Position numbers and translations under genes: made by a program. The notes beneath the pieces are model-generated. The model was not told the DNA's origin, searched no databases, and worked only from the letters and a program-made list of their open reading frames with translations. This document shows positions 20,413 through 31,110 of a stretch of DNA of 64,000 nucleotides, piece after piece; position 1 is the stretch's first letter; each line of letters starts with the position of its first letter. The DNA is from Rapana venosa (Eukaryota; Mollusca; Gastropoda; Neogastropoda; Muricidae). Where the stretch lies: positions 6,962,269 through 7,026,268 of the forward strand of contig CM054135.1 in assembly GCA_028751875.1 (NCBI GenBank), in the 5' to 3' direction.

Positions 20413-21890
20413 CACTAAGGGCTGTGGACATTATTAAAATAATGTCAGTTGAGAGCACTAAGGAAGGGATTTGCCTGATCAATTGCATAGGCTGTGATTG
20501 TTGCACTTACAATTGTAGACTCTCGTTTGGTTCCCTATCATTAACTGGCCATAAGACGAATGAAAGAGGTTTACTTTCTTGAATTTGGCTAGACAATTAT
20601 ATAACTATTTGCTGTGTCTGCCTTTCATGAATTACGTATCAGTTGGGGGTTTTTTTTCTTTGTTTCAGGTGTGTGTTGTTGGTAATAGAAACAATAAATG
20701 GTGTCACCAATAACACCCCTACGTGGCCTCACATCATTCCTTTCCAGTTGAGTGCCCCAGTCCTGAACATCTCCTTTCTCCCTAAACCACCTTCCAACAT
20801 TGCCGTTATCATCTGCATACAATAACGAAAACATTTTCAGCAAAAAGATTCTCCTTTTCTCTTTCCCACCCTAGTTTCCTGGCTTCCTTTGTGCCATTGT
20901 TGATAAACCCTTTTTTTTCTCCACCTTCCAGCATTGTGTAAAGCAACAAATCAAAGCACTTACCTGTACACAATTTACGCGTATGCAACCGGTCCACAAA
21001 TAAGACGAACAGATCCTGGCTCTCAAACCAGCAAACCACATCAATCATCAGCCTCAAGATAAAACGCAGGCTGAAGAAGAAGAAGAAGAAGAAGGAGGAG
21101 GAGGTGACTATTCCAAACACATGACTGAACTGGTCCTCCCGCGCTTTAGGGCAGACCTAACTCCTGCCCTGACATGCAGCCAGGCTAGAGGTACGACAAA
21201 CAAACAGACAACAATATCGCGTGACGAGCTGTTTGTTCACCATTGCCCCACCACCACCACCACTCCCCTGCACAGGGCCAACAGGTCGACACAAAGGAGT
21301 AGCTCTGCCCTCCCCTCTCCTCCACCCGGCCAACATTGCCCTGAAAAGCACACCAGACGACTCTCAAGTCATTGTGTCCTCACCTGTTTATTTCAACAGG
21401 AGCATGTCATTGTGCCCCCGACCCCCTATGCCGCCGACCCGTTGTGACACCGACCCGTTGTTACTAGGTACTGGTGAAACACACATTTTATAATCTAGAC
21501 TATCATGCACATATATAGCTGTTTTGATTTTCGCACTGTCGTCTACGTTTTCAGTCACAGGTGGATAGAAAAAATTCGACAGTTTGGGCAAATTGCATCT
21601 GGTCACATTCAGTGATTGAAGTATAAGCATCTGATAGCTGTTTGAGAAACTTTCCTTTAAAATTCGTTTCTAGCACACTGTTTTTTCTTTTTGTTATTGT
21701 TTTTGTTTCTCATTAAAAATATAGAAAATTAAACGTATCCCATTTGTCTTCAGTGTCGTTCAGTGTTTTCATCATAATAAACGTCATTGAAAACTTTTCA
21801 CGGGCATGAAAAATAACCCCCAGAAACGGAATAGCAGCATATCGGGTCGGCGGCACAGCGGGTACCTCCCATTTAAACACACACGCCCGC
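20413..21890. other. Unassigned sequence, near-identical inverted copy at 31,111-32,670
   Basis: Cleanly read, of ordinary complexity, and matched almost base for base in the other arm from about 20,413 to 21,420. I see no domain in its open frames. The largest, 21,121-21,447, is Pro/Thr/Ser-rich over a (CCA)n stretch. Other contents are a 20-bp palindrome at 20,427-20,446, a (GAA)n at 21,072-21,100, and AAAGCAACAAATCAAAGCACTT at about 20,940-20,961, which resembles the L2/SINE-A tail. Confidence 0.6.
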
Positions 21891-21895
21891 GCGAC

Positions 21896-21930
<35 letters not shown>

Positions 21931-22069
21931 ACACACACAAAGGTTGTACACTCGGGCAGGCTGATGGGGGGAGGGGGGGGGGGGGATTGTTGGTTATTGA
22001 GGGCAGGGACAGAAATGAGATGAAACAAGAGGGGAGAATCTTAGATTTGAAATAAATGGTCTTTAGGCT

Positions 22070-22351
22070 TTAGGCATCATAAGTAGGCTTTTGACAAAGG
22101 GAGAGAGGGAGGTCGTTCCAGATCACAGGACCAGAAACAGAGAAAGAGCTACGGCCAACAGTGGACTGGTTGAATCTAGGTATTCTTAAGCACAAGGTAT
22201 CTGCAGCTGAGGGGAGGGAACGAGAAGGAGTGTACAAGTAAAGACATTCACAGAGGTAGGAAGGTGCTGTTTTGTGGAGACTTTTGTAACAGAGGGTACA
22301 GATCTTATAGTTTACCCTCTGTGGCACAGGCAGCCAGTGGAGAGATCGCAA
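22070..22351 (-). pseudogene. L2-like C-terminal piece
   Basis: 93 residues: LHWLPVPQRVNYKICTL at the start, then YTPSRSLPSA, then FSVSGPVIWNDLPLSL. This is the standard C-terminal signature of L2/CR1 ORF2, ending close to the 3' UTR. Confidence 0.88.
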
Positions 22352-22389
22352 GAGAGGAGTAATGTGCTCTGATTTTTTCTTTCTGAGGA

Positions 22390-22602
22390 CTAGTCGAGCT
22401 GCAAAGTTTTGTATACGTTGAAGAGGGTGGATAGATGATGCTGGCAGACCAGCCAGAAGAGAATTGCAATAGTCCAGACTGAGAGAATGAGAGATGTGAC
22501 TAGTTTGGATGTTGCATCAGTGGACAGATACTTTCGAACTGCACTAATGGTCCGTAATTGATAGTAGCACGACTGGCAGGTTTGGGTGATTAATTTTTGC
22601 AT
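22390..22602 (-). pseudogene. L2-like post-RT piece
   Basis: 70 residues including CYYQLRTISAVRKYLSTDAT and LVTSLILS, the conserved thumb/post-RT block of L2/CR1 elements. It is separated by frameshift from the RT frame upstream and the C-terminal frame downstream. Confidence 0.8.
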
Positions 22603-22768
22603 GGAGAGCGTGTTATCGATAACTACCCCTAGATATTTCGCTACAGTGGATAGAGGGACAGACGTATTGCCGAATTCTATTGAAGCGTTGTTATGGAAGA
22701 GAGTTTATGTTTGGTCCCTATAAGCATGGCTTTAGTTTTATCTGCACTTAGCTGTAACTTGTTCTCTA

Positions 22769-24355
22769 TCATCCAATTTTGGATATCTTGAAGGCAGCAG
22801 GACATTTTGTCAAGAGAGAAGGCAGATTTTCGGGAGTTTCACTGCTAAGAATCTGAGAGTCGTCTGCATAAAAATGATGGCTGATTTGATGACGGTTTAT
22901 TATATGTGAAAGTGGAGCAGTGTAGAGAGTGAAAATAACAGGGTCGAAAACTGACCCCTGTGGGACTCCACATTCCAGTTTGGCAGGTGCTGATTGAATC
23001 TTATTTACTGTAACTGTGTGGAATAGGTCTGTAAGGTATGAACTAAACCAGATGAGGGCTGTGTCTTTAATACCAAACGTGTTTTGGAGACGGTAGAGAA
23101 AAATTAAGTGGTCTATAGTGTCAAAGGCTGCAGACAAGTCGAGGAGAGTGAGAAGGGATATTTTTCCTGAGTCAGAAGCGTGTAAAAGTGTGTTTAAGGT
23201 GTGGACTAGGGTGGTCTCGGTGCTGTGGTTGGCACGATAGGCAGACTGAAAAGGGGGAAGGAGATTGTTGGAATGAAGATGGCTATTGAGTTGTTTCAGA
23301 ACAACTTTTTCAAGCACTTTAGAGATAAAAGGTAGGTTAGAAACAGGCCTGTAATTCTTCAGAATGTTAGGGTCGATGTTGTGCTTTTTGAGTAGAGGTG
23401 TAAATATAGCAGTTTTGAGAGCTGATGGAAAAATTCCTGAGAGAAGAGAGGAGTTTAGTATTTTCGTGATAGTGGGTATGAGCTGTGGAATGCACTGAGT
23501 GAGAAGAGAAGCAGGTATAGGATCGAGATCACATGATTTTATTGTCATTTCTTTCAGATTTGTCTTGATTTCATTCTCACTTGTTGGATGAAAGAAAAGG
23601 AGAGGAATGCCAGTGAATTGGGGATCAGGAGGTGCGGGTTGGAAAGAAGTCTGATCCAGTCTGGAGCGAATGTTGCGGACTTTGTCAGAGAAGAATAAAG
23701 AAAATATAGCAGGAAGTTCGGAAGGGCTGTGAACAGTGGGTAGAGGGGTTGCCTTTGCCGATCCCAGAAGAGTTGAGGTGAGGGAAAAGAGAGATTTCAT
23801 GGACGTAGCGTCAAGAACTTGAGCAGAGTAATACTTTGTCTTTGCTGAATGGATTACGGTTTTGACTTTGTTGATTTGTTTTCGAAAGAGTTGTTTATTT
23901 ATTTCAGTTTTTGATTTTCGCCATTGTCGTTCGAGTTGTCGGCGTTTGCATTTTGCGACCAGGATATCATGGGTGTACCATTGGGCGCAGGGCCTATCAG
24001 GAAGAATGAGGTCGGTGGGAGGCGCGTGCTCATCGAGCAGTTGGCCAAGAACAGTGTTGTAGTGTTTAGACGGGTCAGTGTGGTCAGGGATTAGTGATAG
24101 GCGTTCAGCAGCTTGGGTAGAGAAAGTTTGGATATCTATGGTATTGAGATTGCGACGGGTGATGCACTTTTTCTTTTTAATAGGCCTTGCAATGTTGAGA
24201 AAGAAAAGAATGGCAGAATGGTCAGAAAGCAGTTCATTAGTGACGGGTACAGACCTGATGAGATCTAGTGAAACATCAGTGATGAACCAATCTAAAATAT
24301 GACCCGATCTGTGTGTAGCTTCATTTACCAGCTGGGACAGAGAGTGGTTAGACAA
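22769..24355 (-). pseudogene. L2-like endonuclease C-terminus plus reverse transcriptase
   Basis: 528 residues, the longest coding relic in the window. It begins with the end of the endonuclease (LDWFITD ... SDHSAILFF, residues ~17-52). RT motifs follow in order: FTPLLKKHNIDPNILKNYRP, QSAYRANHSTETTL, motif A LLDLSAAFDTIDH (~residues 403-416), motif B' GVPQGSVFDPVIF (~463-475) and motif C FYADDSQIL (~495-503). In motif B' the usual Gly after Leu is Asp here. Stops and frameshifts downstream separate it from its C-terminal domain. Confidence 0.9.
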
Positions 24356-24573
24356 ATAAAGAGAAAGACGCTTGACATCAGGAAAAGACTAGTTGTCAAA
24401 GTGGAAGTTAAAGTCGCCAAGAATGACAAGTTTCTTGGGAGAGAGACTGTAGTGATCAAGGAGAGATTGGAATTCTTGATGAAAAAGGGAAGATGTCAGT
24501 TTGTTTTACGGCTGGGAGGTGGAGGTAAAGGCAGCAGAAAGTGACAGAATGGCCGGGTAGGTTGAGGTTGAGT

Positions 24574-24978
24574 TCACAGACTTCGAAAGATTCCGGTGAG
24601 AAAGGGAGGGAGTGGCAGAAAGAAAGAGCCGGATGCAGCGTGTCCTTGTAAACGACAGCAGTGCCACCTCCACGGGAGACTCCGGGAGGAAAGAGTCTTA
24701 TAGCCAGGTGGTGTTAGCTGTTTTATCATAGGTTCATGGCCTTGTTGTTTTAACCATGTTTCTGTGAGAAAAGTTATATCTAGGTTTTTTTCAGAGATAA
24801 AATCGGAAAGAAAATCAGCCTTTCCATCTGGGCAAACAGATTGTACATTGCGCAGACAGATGTGAAGAAGATTTGAAGGAGACGGAGAGGTTGAAGGAGA
24901 AAGTGGTGAGTTAGGACAAGGATCTGAGGAAGAAGATGAAGGTGATGGCAGATAAGTAGACAGTGGGAGAACAGACAA
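24574..24978 (-). pseudogene. L2-like endonuclease N-terminal piece
   Basis: After a Ser/Pro-rich leader, residues ~39-75 read ICLRNVQSV ... FLTETWL, the N-terminal EEP endonuclease pattern with its catalytic Glu (TETW). The frame then runs off. The GDFN motif is present in another frame at about 24,404-24,420 (minus strand), confirming a frameshift within the domain. Confidence 0.75.
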
Positions 24979-25011
24979 GAGTTTACGTGGTGAGTCAGGT
25001 GTGGAGGGTGG

Positions 25012-25533
25012 TCAAGGAACTGAGTCAGGCAGGGGATCTGAATCTTTGTACACAGCATGAAGCACATTACAATCAAGAAAAGTCTTTTCAGTTTCACACA
25101 TAGATGAGAAATCAATAACAGGGGAAAGCATGTCACGGGGAGATGAGGCAGCGTGGTCAGTGGTTACGGAAGTGACGTCAGAGGTGAGGGGGGAGACACG
25201 TGGAGGCCGGGCACACTGCAGGCGATGACGTCTGCCTGCACGTGTTCCTCTTCTGGTTTTTCTGCGATGAATACCTAGGTTTGAAATATGTTGCTTTGTA
25301 TCTTCATCAAGTCCGTTTTGTTTTTGGCCAATTTCACGTAAGAATAGTGTTCTGAGATTTACAGTGGTGTGTGTCATTGGGCTGGAGTGAGGAAAGCTGG
25401 ATGTTGGCGGTGGTGGTGGATGAAGTTCGTGAAGCACGTGCAGTTTGTCACGCTGCAGCAGGGTCAGGGTAGAAAGGGTGGCAAAAGTTAGCACAGCAAG
25501 GTAAACACAAACCATCATGTTGCCATTTTTCAA
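25012..25533 (-). pseudogene. L2-like ORF N-terminal piece
   Basis: 173 residues. It starts with a hydrophobic stretch (CVYLAVLTFATLSTLTLL, residues 9-26). A strongly basic motif, GIHRRKTRRGTRAGRRHR, follows at residues ~91-108; basic blocks of this kind precede the endonuclease in many L2-type elements and are thought to bind nucleic acid. The frame closes before the endonuclease. The hydrophobic start could be fortuitous. Confidence 0.6.
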
Positions 25534-25560
25534 ACAAAAATATTTACAAGATAAAAAATT

Positions 25561-25936
25561 TAGAATTGAAATGTTTTACAAAATAGGCAATTTCAAGTAA
25601 AACTGGTCTGACCGTTGGAATCCAGAGAAAATCGCAAACACGGTGATATAAAATTGTCCTCATACGATAGCAGAAAACACACAAAAATCACACACTTTCA
25701 CAGAGCCACACACCAATGCAGCAGCCACCAGGCGCAAAAGCAACTCAAGATCAAGGGATTTTTGTGGTTTTTTCTTCTTCTTCTTTTTTATTTTTTAGTT
25801 AGAGACATCCATGGCACCACCACAGTTACAGTAGAAGAGATCGGCCAACTGTCGCCCTGTTGCAATGACAATTATTTGTGACCCCCAAGGAGCAGCAGTG
25901 TAAGAGAGTGTGATAGTACACCCTACGGGCAGAAAT
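25561..25936. other. Unassigned flank between L2 5' end and SINE-C
   Basis: No ORF with recognisable content. It is mirrored, with smoothing, at about 27,426-27,790 of the right arm. It could include 5' UTR of the L2-like element; I cannot place the 5' end. Confidence 0.5.
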
Positions 25937-26222
25937 ACGGGGACGGGATAGCTCAGTGGTTAGAGCACTCGCTTTCCCCCAAGTTAAGTTAAGCAGCATC
26001 GAGCGTGGTTACCACATGGATGGGTGACCGTTTATGCGCCTTGGCTTCATTACAGTCCCCCAGCTGTAAATGGGTACCTGCCCTCTTTAGGGTCAGGGAA
26101 GGTAAAGCAGCGAGGGAGAGGAGATGGGCTCCGCCCTCAGTATGCTGGCCCCTTGAGAAGTTGAGGTCTCTGATGCCTCACTCCCCAACGACCTTAAAGG
26201 ATACCTTGACCTTGACCTTCCT
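25937..26222 (+). mobile_element. SINE-C: tRNA box A fused to 5S-like promoter segment
   Basis: The head GGGGACGGGATAGCTCAGTG has a canonical tRNA box A, TAGCTCAGTGG, at 25,949-25,959. After GAGCACTCGCTTTCCCCC comes a 45-nt segment at 25,986-26,030 (AAGTTAAGCAGCATCGAGC ... GGATGGGTGACCG) that follows the 5S rRNA internal control region (box A, intermediate element, box C). The body continues with CAGCTGTAAATGGGTACCTG and ends in (CCTTGA)n. Homology between the two palindrome arms stops inside this head, at about 25,988. Confidence 0.85.
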
Positions 26223-26873
26223 CGCTTCATGAAGCCATATCACATGGGGGGGGGGGGGGGGGGGGGCGGACGGACCAGATAGCAGTTAACACTGTCAGCC
26301 AAACTCGAGTATGGTGTCGTGTCATTGCTAATTTAACAGTTTGGTGGGAATACCTAAGAAGGTATCTTGGTCACAGTGTGGGGGTAATGAGAAATCCTTA
26401 AAACTGTTATTTAGGAATTAATGCGCTGTTAGGTCTGCCCTTGGAGGGATTTTTGTGTTTTTTTCTTCTTCTGTTTTTTAGTTTATGTTTCTTTCTTTGT
26501 TCCTTCCTTTCTTTCTTCTTTATTTCTTGCCTTTTTGGGGGGCTGCCTCATCTTCTGTGACGTCCCCAGTCCTGCTGTTCCCACGCCGCTCATTCCAATC
26601 TCCCCACCACAGCCATACCCAGATTTGTTATGTCTCATCCTCAGGGTCGGAAGTCCACGGGGAGCCTATCAATATCAGGCCGCCGTGGGGCCACCAGCCA
26701 GAGGGGCCCTGTACTGCTGCTGGGTCACTTTGGTGGTGTTCAGTGGTGCCTGTTCTGAGCTAACATACGCAGGACAACACCTATTAAGCCCCCTACTAAC
26801 GACAGTATTAGTTCAATCGGGAGGTGGGGGGGTGGGGGAACCCCCGGAAAAAACCCCGAAAAACCCCAAACTT
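26223..26873. other. Unassigned sequence at the left contig end
   Basis: A G-run at 26,246-26,266, then ordinary-complexity sequence with no supported ORF. The last ~50 bp before the gap turn into smoothed G/C/A runs. It has no mirror in the right arm, so it forms the spacer of the inverted structure. Confidence 0.6.
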
Positions 26874-27373
26874 NNNNNNNNNNNNNNNNNNNNNNNNNNN
26901 NNNNNNNNNNNNNNNNNNNNNNNNNNNNNNNNNNNNNNNNNNNNNNNNNNNNNNNNNNNNNNNNNNNNNNNNNNNNNNNNNNNNNNNNNNNNNNNNNNNN
27001 NNNNNNNNNNNNNNNNNNNNNNNNNNNNNNNNNNNNNNNNNNNNNNNNNNNNNNNNNNNNNNNNNNNNNNNNNNNNNNNNNNNNNNNNNNNNNNNNNNNN
27101 NNNNNNNNNNNNNNNNNNNNNNNNNNNNNNNNNNNNNNNNNNNNNNNNNNNNNNNNNNNNNNNNNNNNNNNNNNNNNNNNNNNNNNNNNNNNNNNNNNNN
27201 NNNNNNNNNNNNNNNNNNNNNNNNNNNNNNNNNNNNNNNNNNNNNNNNNNNNNNNNNNNNNNNNNNNNNNNNNNNNNNNNNNNNNNNNNNNNNNNNNNNN
27301 NNNNNNNNNNNNNNNNNNNNNNNNNNNNNNNNNNNNNNNNNNNNNNNNNNNNNNNNNNNNNNNNNNNNNNNNN
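26874..27373. other. Assembly gap of exactly 500 N
   Basis: 500 consecutive N. The round number marks a placeholder of unknown true size placed when two contigs were joined into a scaffold. Confidence 0.99.
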
Positions 27374-27425
27374 CTTAAACTTGGGGGGAAGCGAGTGCTC
27401 TAACCACTGACTATCCCGTCCCCGT
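27374..27425 (-). mobile_element. SINE-C head fragment at contig start
   Basis: The reverse complement reads GGGGACGGGATAGTCAGTGG (27,403-27,422) and then TTAGAGCACTCGCTTCCCCC, the SINE-C head with one base missing in box A. It stops at the gap and pairs with 25,939-25,988. Confidence 0.8.
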
Positions 27426-27790
27426 TTTTTTCTGCCCGTAGGGTGTACTATCCACTTCTTCCCCTGCGCTCCTTTGGGGGGTCACAAATAATTTCATTGC
27501 AACGGGGGACATTTTGGCCGATCTCTTCACGAAATTTGGGGTGGGCCATGGATGTCTCTAATAAAAAAAAAAAGAAAAGAAAAAAAACCACAAAATCCTT
27601 GTCTTGAGTTTTTTTTGCGCCTGGTGGCTGCTGCTTGGTGGGGGGCTTGGGGAAAGGTGTATTTTTTTTGTTTTTCGCTATCGTAGAGGCAATTTTACCC
27701 CTTTTTTTGCTTTTCTCTGGTTCCCAAGGGGCAGACCAGTTTTATTTAAAATTTGCCTATTTTGTAAAAATTTCCCATTCTAAATTTTTT
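27426..27790. other. Noisy mirror of 25,561-25,936
   Basis: CTGCCCGTAGGGTGTACTAT, AATTATTTGTGACC-like and CACAAAATCC-type landmarks pair in reverse with the left flank. No gene. Confidence 0.6.
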
Positions 27791-30700
27791 ATTTGAAAAA
27801 TTTTTTTGTTTGAAAAATGGAAACTGTGGTTTTGTTTACCTTGCTGTGCTAACTTTTGCCCCCCTTTCCCCCCTGCCCCCTGTGCAGCGTGCCCACTGCC
27901 GTGTTTCCCCGACTTACCCACCCCCACCCCCAAATCCATTCCCCCTCACTCACCCCAAGACAACACCATGAAAAATTCAAACCTTTTCCCTTATAAAATT
28001 TGGGCCCCAAAAAACAAACCGGACTTTGAAAAAAAAAAGAAAACATATTTAAAACCTGGTATTCATCGCAAAAAAACCGAAGAGGAACACGTGCAGGCAG
28101 AGTCATCGCCTGCCAGTCCCCGGCCCCCCGTGTCCCCCCCCCTCACCTCGACGTATTTCCGAAACCCATGACCGCTCCCTCTTTCCCCCCGGGAAAATGT
28201 TTCCCCCCTGTTATTGATTTCCCCACTATGTGTGAAACTGAAAAGATTTTTTTGATTGAATTTTTTATGCTGTGTACAAGATTCAGATCCCTCCCTGACT
28301 CAGTTCCTTACCCCCCTCCACACCAAACTCCCAGTAAAATTTTTCTGTTCTCCCATTCTTTACTGCCCCCCTTTATCTTCTTCCCAGTCCTTGTCCTAAC
28401 CAAATTTTTCCTTCAACCTCCCCTTTCCCCTTCAAATCTTTTTCCATCTGTTGCGCAAGTACAATTTTTTGCCCGAGGAAAGGCTGATTTTCTTTCTTTT
28501 TTTCAAAAAAAAACCTAGAAAAATTTTTCTCACGAAACAGGTTAAAAACAAGGCCTGACCTTTAAAACAGAAACACCCCCGGCATAAGACTCTTTCCTCC
28601 GGAGTCCCCGGGAGGGGGCACGGTCGTTTACAAGGAACGCTGCACCCCGGGCTCTTTCTTTCTCCCCACTCCCCCCTTTCTCACCAAAATTTTCGAATCT
28701 GTAAATAAACCTAAAACCCCCGGGGCCTTCTGTCATTTTCGCTCCCTTTTCCCTCCACCCCCCACCCGTAAAACAAACTGACATCTTCCTTTTCATCAAG
28801 AATTCAATCTCTCCTTGACCTACATCTCTTCCCAAGAAACTTTCTTTTTTGGCGATTTTAAACTTCCCATTTTGACAATAGTCTTTCTGATGTAAAGCGT
28901 TTTTCTCTTTATTTTCAAAACCACTCTCTGCCCCGCGGTAAATAAAAGCTACACCGTGGGGCATATTTAGATTGGTTACCCACTGAGTTTCACAGTTTCC
29001 ACGGTCTGTACCCGTCACTAAACCCCTGCTTTCGCCTTTTTGCCTTCTTTTTTTTCCCAACATTGCAGGCCTATTAAAAAAAAAGTGCTCACCCGTCGCA
29101 ATTAAATCCTAGATACCAAACTTCTCCCCCAAGTGCTAAACCCTATCACTAACCCCTGCCAAAGCCCCCTTTAAAACCTACAACAGTTCTTGGCCCAAAT
29201 GCTCGTGAGCCGCGCCTCCCACCCCCCTCATTCCCTGATAGGCCTGCGCCCCAAGGGTCCCCCCATGATATCCTGGTCGAATGCAAAACGCGACAACTGA
29301 AACAATGGCGAAAATAAAAACTAATAAATAACAACTTTTTCGAAAAACATCAAAAAAAGTCAAAAAACGTTCCTTCAGCAAAGACAAGATTACTTGCCCA
29401 ATTTCTTGACGACGCCATGAAATCTCTCTTTTCCCTCACCCAACTCTTCGGGGATCGGAAAGGGGCCCCCCCCTCCCCCACTGTTCACAGCCCTTCCGAA
29501 CTTCCTGCTATTTTCTTTATTTTCCTGCAAAGTCCGCAAATTCGCTCCAGACTGTTTCAGATTCTTTCCAAACCCCGCACCTCCGACCCAATTCACTGGC
29601 ATTCCTCTCCTTTTCTTTCACCCAAACAAGTGAGAATGAAATAAAGCAATCTAAAAGAAATGACAATAAAATCATGTGATCTCGACCCATACCTGTTCCC
29701 CCTTCCACCAGTATTCCACACTCTACCCACATCCGAAAATACTAAACTCCTCTTTTTCTTCGGGAATTTTTTCATCAGCTCTCAAAACTGTATTTTCACC
29801 TCTATAAAAGCAAAACATGACCCAACTTTGAAAAATTTTAAGGCCTGTTTCAAACCCTACCTTTTATCTTAAATGCTTAAAAAAATTGTTCTGAAAAAAA
29901 ATCAATAGCCATCTTCATCCAACAAATCTCCCTTCCCCCCTTTTCAGTCTGCCTATGGCCAACCACGCACGAGACCACCCTAGTCCACACCTTACACATT
30001 TTTTCACGTTTTGCTCAGGAAAATATCCCTTCTCACTTCCTCCCCTTTTCTGCGCCTTTGCACTATAGACCCCCTTATTTTTTTCTACCGTCTCCAAAAA
30101 ACGTTTTGGTTTTTAAAGACACAGCCCCCCTCGGTTTATTCATACCTTTTCGACCTATTCCCCACATTTTTGTAAATAAGATTCAAACAGCACCTGCCAA
30201 ACTGGAATGTGGAGTCCCCCAGGGGGCGTTTTTTGACCCTGTTTATTTTCACTCTCTACACTGCCCACTTTTTAATATAATAAAACCCCATCAAATCAGC
30301 CCTCATTTTTTTGCAGACGACTCTCAGATTCTTAGCGTGAAATCCCCAAAATGTTCTCTCTTTACAAAATGCCTGCTGCCTTTTAAATTCCAAATTGGAT
30401 GATAGAGAACAGTTTCAGCTAAGTGAATAAACTAAAACCATGCTTTTAGGGGGCCCAAAAAAAAATCTCTTCCTAACACCTTTAAAGGGAAATTTGGGGA
30501 ATACGTCTGCCCCCCTATCCCTGAGCGAAAAATTAGGGGGAGTTTCGATAACACGCTCTCCCTGCAAAAATAATCACCCAACCCGCATCGTGTACTACAA
30601 TTAGGACCTTTTGTGCAGTTCGAAAGTATCTGTCCCTGATGCAACATCCCAAATTCACATCTCTCTTCTCTCGTTGGGCTATTGCTTCTCTTTTCCTGGG

Positions 30701-31110
30701 GCTGCCGCATATCTATCCCCCCCTTTTAACGTATACAAAAAATTTCAGCTGACATCCCCCAGAAAGAAAAAATCAGAGCAATTATCCTCTCTTGCGTCTC
30801 TCCCCCTGTCTGCCCGTCCCAGAGGGTAAACTTTTAAGACTGTCCCCCTTTTTACAAAAATCCACAAAACAGCACCTTTTCCTACCTTTGAATGTCTTTA
30901 CTTGTACACTCCTTCTCGTTCCCTCCCCCCAGCTGAATACCCGTGCTTAAGAATACCCAGATTCACCGTCCTGTTGGCCGTGCTCTTTTTCTGTTTTTGG
31001 GCCCGTGTTGGAACACCCCCTCTTCCTTTGTCAAAGCCTACTTTGATGCCTAAAGCCCAAGACCCTTTATTTCAAATCTAAGATTTTTCCCCTCCTTTTT
31101 CTTCATTTCT
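27790..31110 (+). mobile_element. Noisy inverted copy of the L2-like LINE
   Basis: Plus-strand mirror of 22,030-25,560. Legible anchors include FLIEFFMLCTRFRSLPDSVP (28,240-28,310), MKSLFSLTQLFGDRKGAP (29,417), MTIKSCDLDPYL (29,660), KLECGVPQGAFFDPV (30,196-30,240) and HFFADDSQIL (30,304-30,333). Smoothing to homopolymers makes it untranslatable over any length. The clean arm reads through most of the same places, so the damage is mainly technical. Confidence 0.8.

Larger units (their letters stand above)
21898..25560 (-). mobile_element. L2-like non-LTR retrotransposon, near complete but frameshifted
   Basis: On the minus strand, 5' to 3': a basic N-terminal frame (25,533-25,012), endonuclease (24,978 to about 24,200), reverse transcriptase (to 22,769), a C-terminal domain (22,602-22,070) with the motifs typical of L2/CR1 elements, and a 3' UTR with a CA microsatellite (21,915-22,030). 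Related 3' ends at 62,193 and 62,715 continue into an (ATT)n tail that this copy lacks, where a C-run occupies the place. Five frame pieces are listed separately. A noisy mirror copy lies at 27,790-31,110. Confidence 0.88.

Noticed and set aside
20809..21120. Minus-strand frame followed by a consensus splice donor CAGGTAAGT near 20,963
   Set aside because: A single donor without an acceptor or a second exon is not evidence of a gene, and the adjacent TTTGATTTGTTGCTTTACAC resembles the SINE-A/L2 tail.
21121..21447. 108-residue frame preserved in both arms (also 31,605-31,958)
   Set aside because: Preservation follows from the arms being near-identical copies. Composition is low-complexity around (CCA)n and no domain is seen; the C-terminal end differs between arms.
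23862..24544. Plus-strand frames of 66-81 residues
   Set aside because: Antisense to the L2-like ORF.
25986..26030. Possible 5S rRNA gene fragment
   Set aside because: Only the internal-promoter segment is present, in the same position in every SINE-C copy, so it is part of the SINE.
26535..27410. 291-residue frame across the centre
   Set aside because: Nearly two thirds of it is N; it exists only because the gap has no stop codons.
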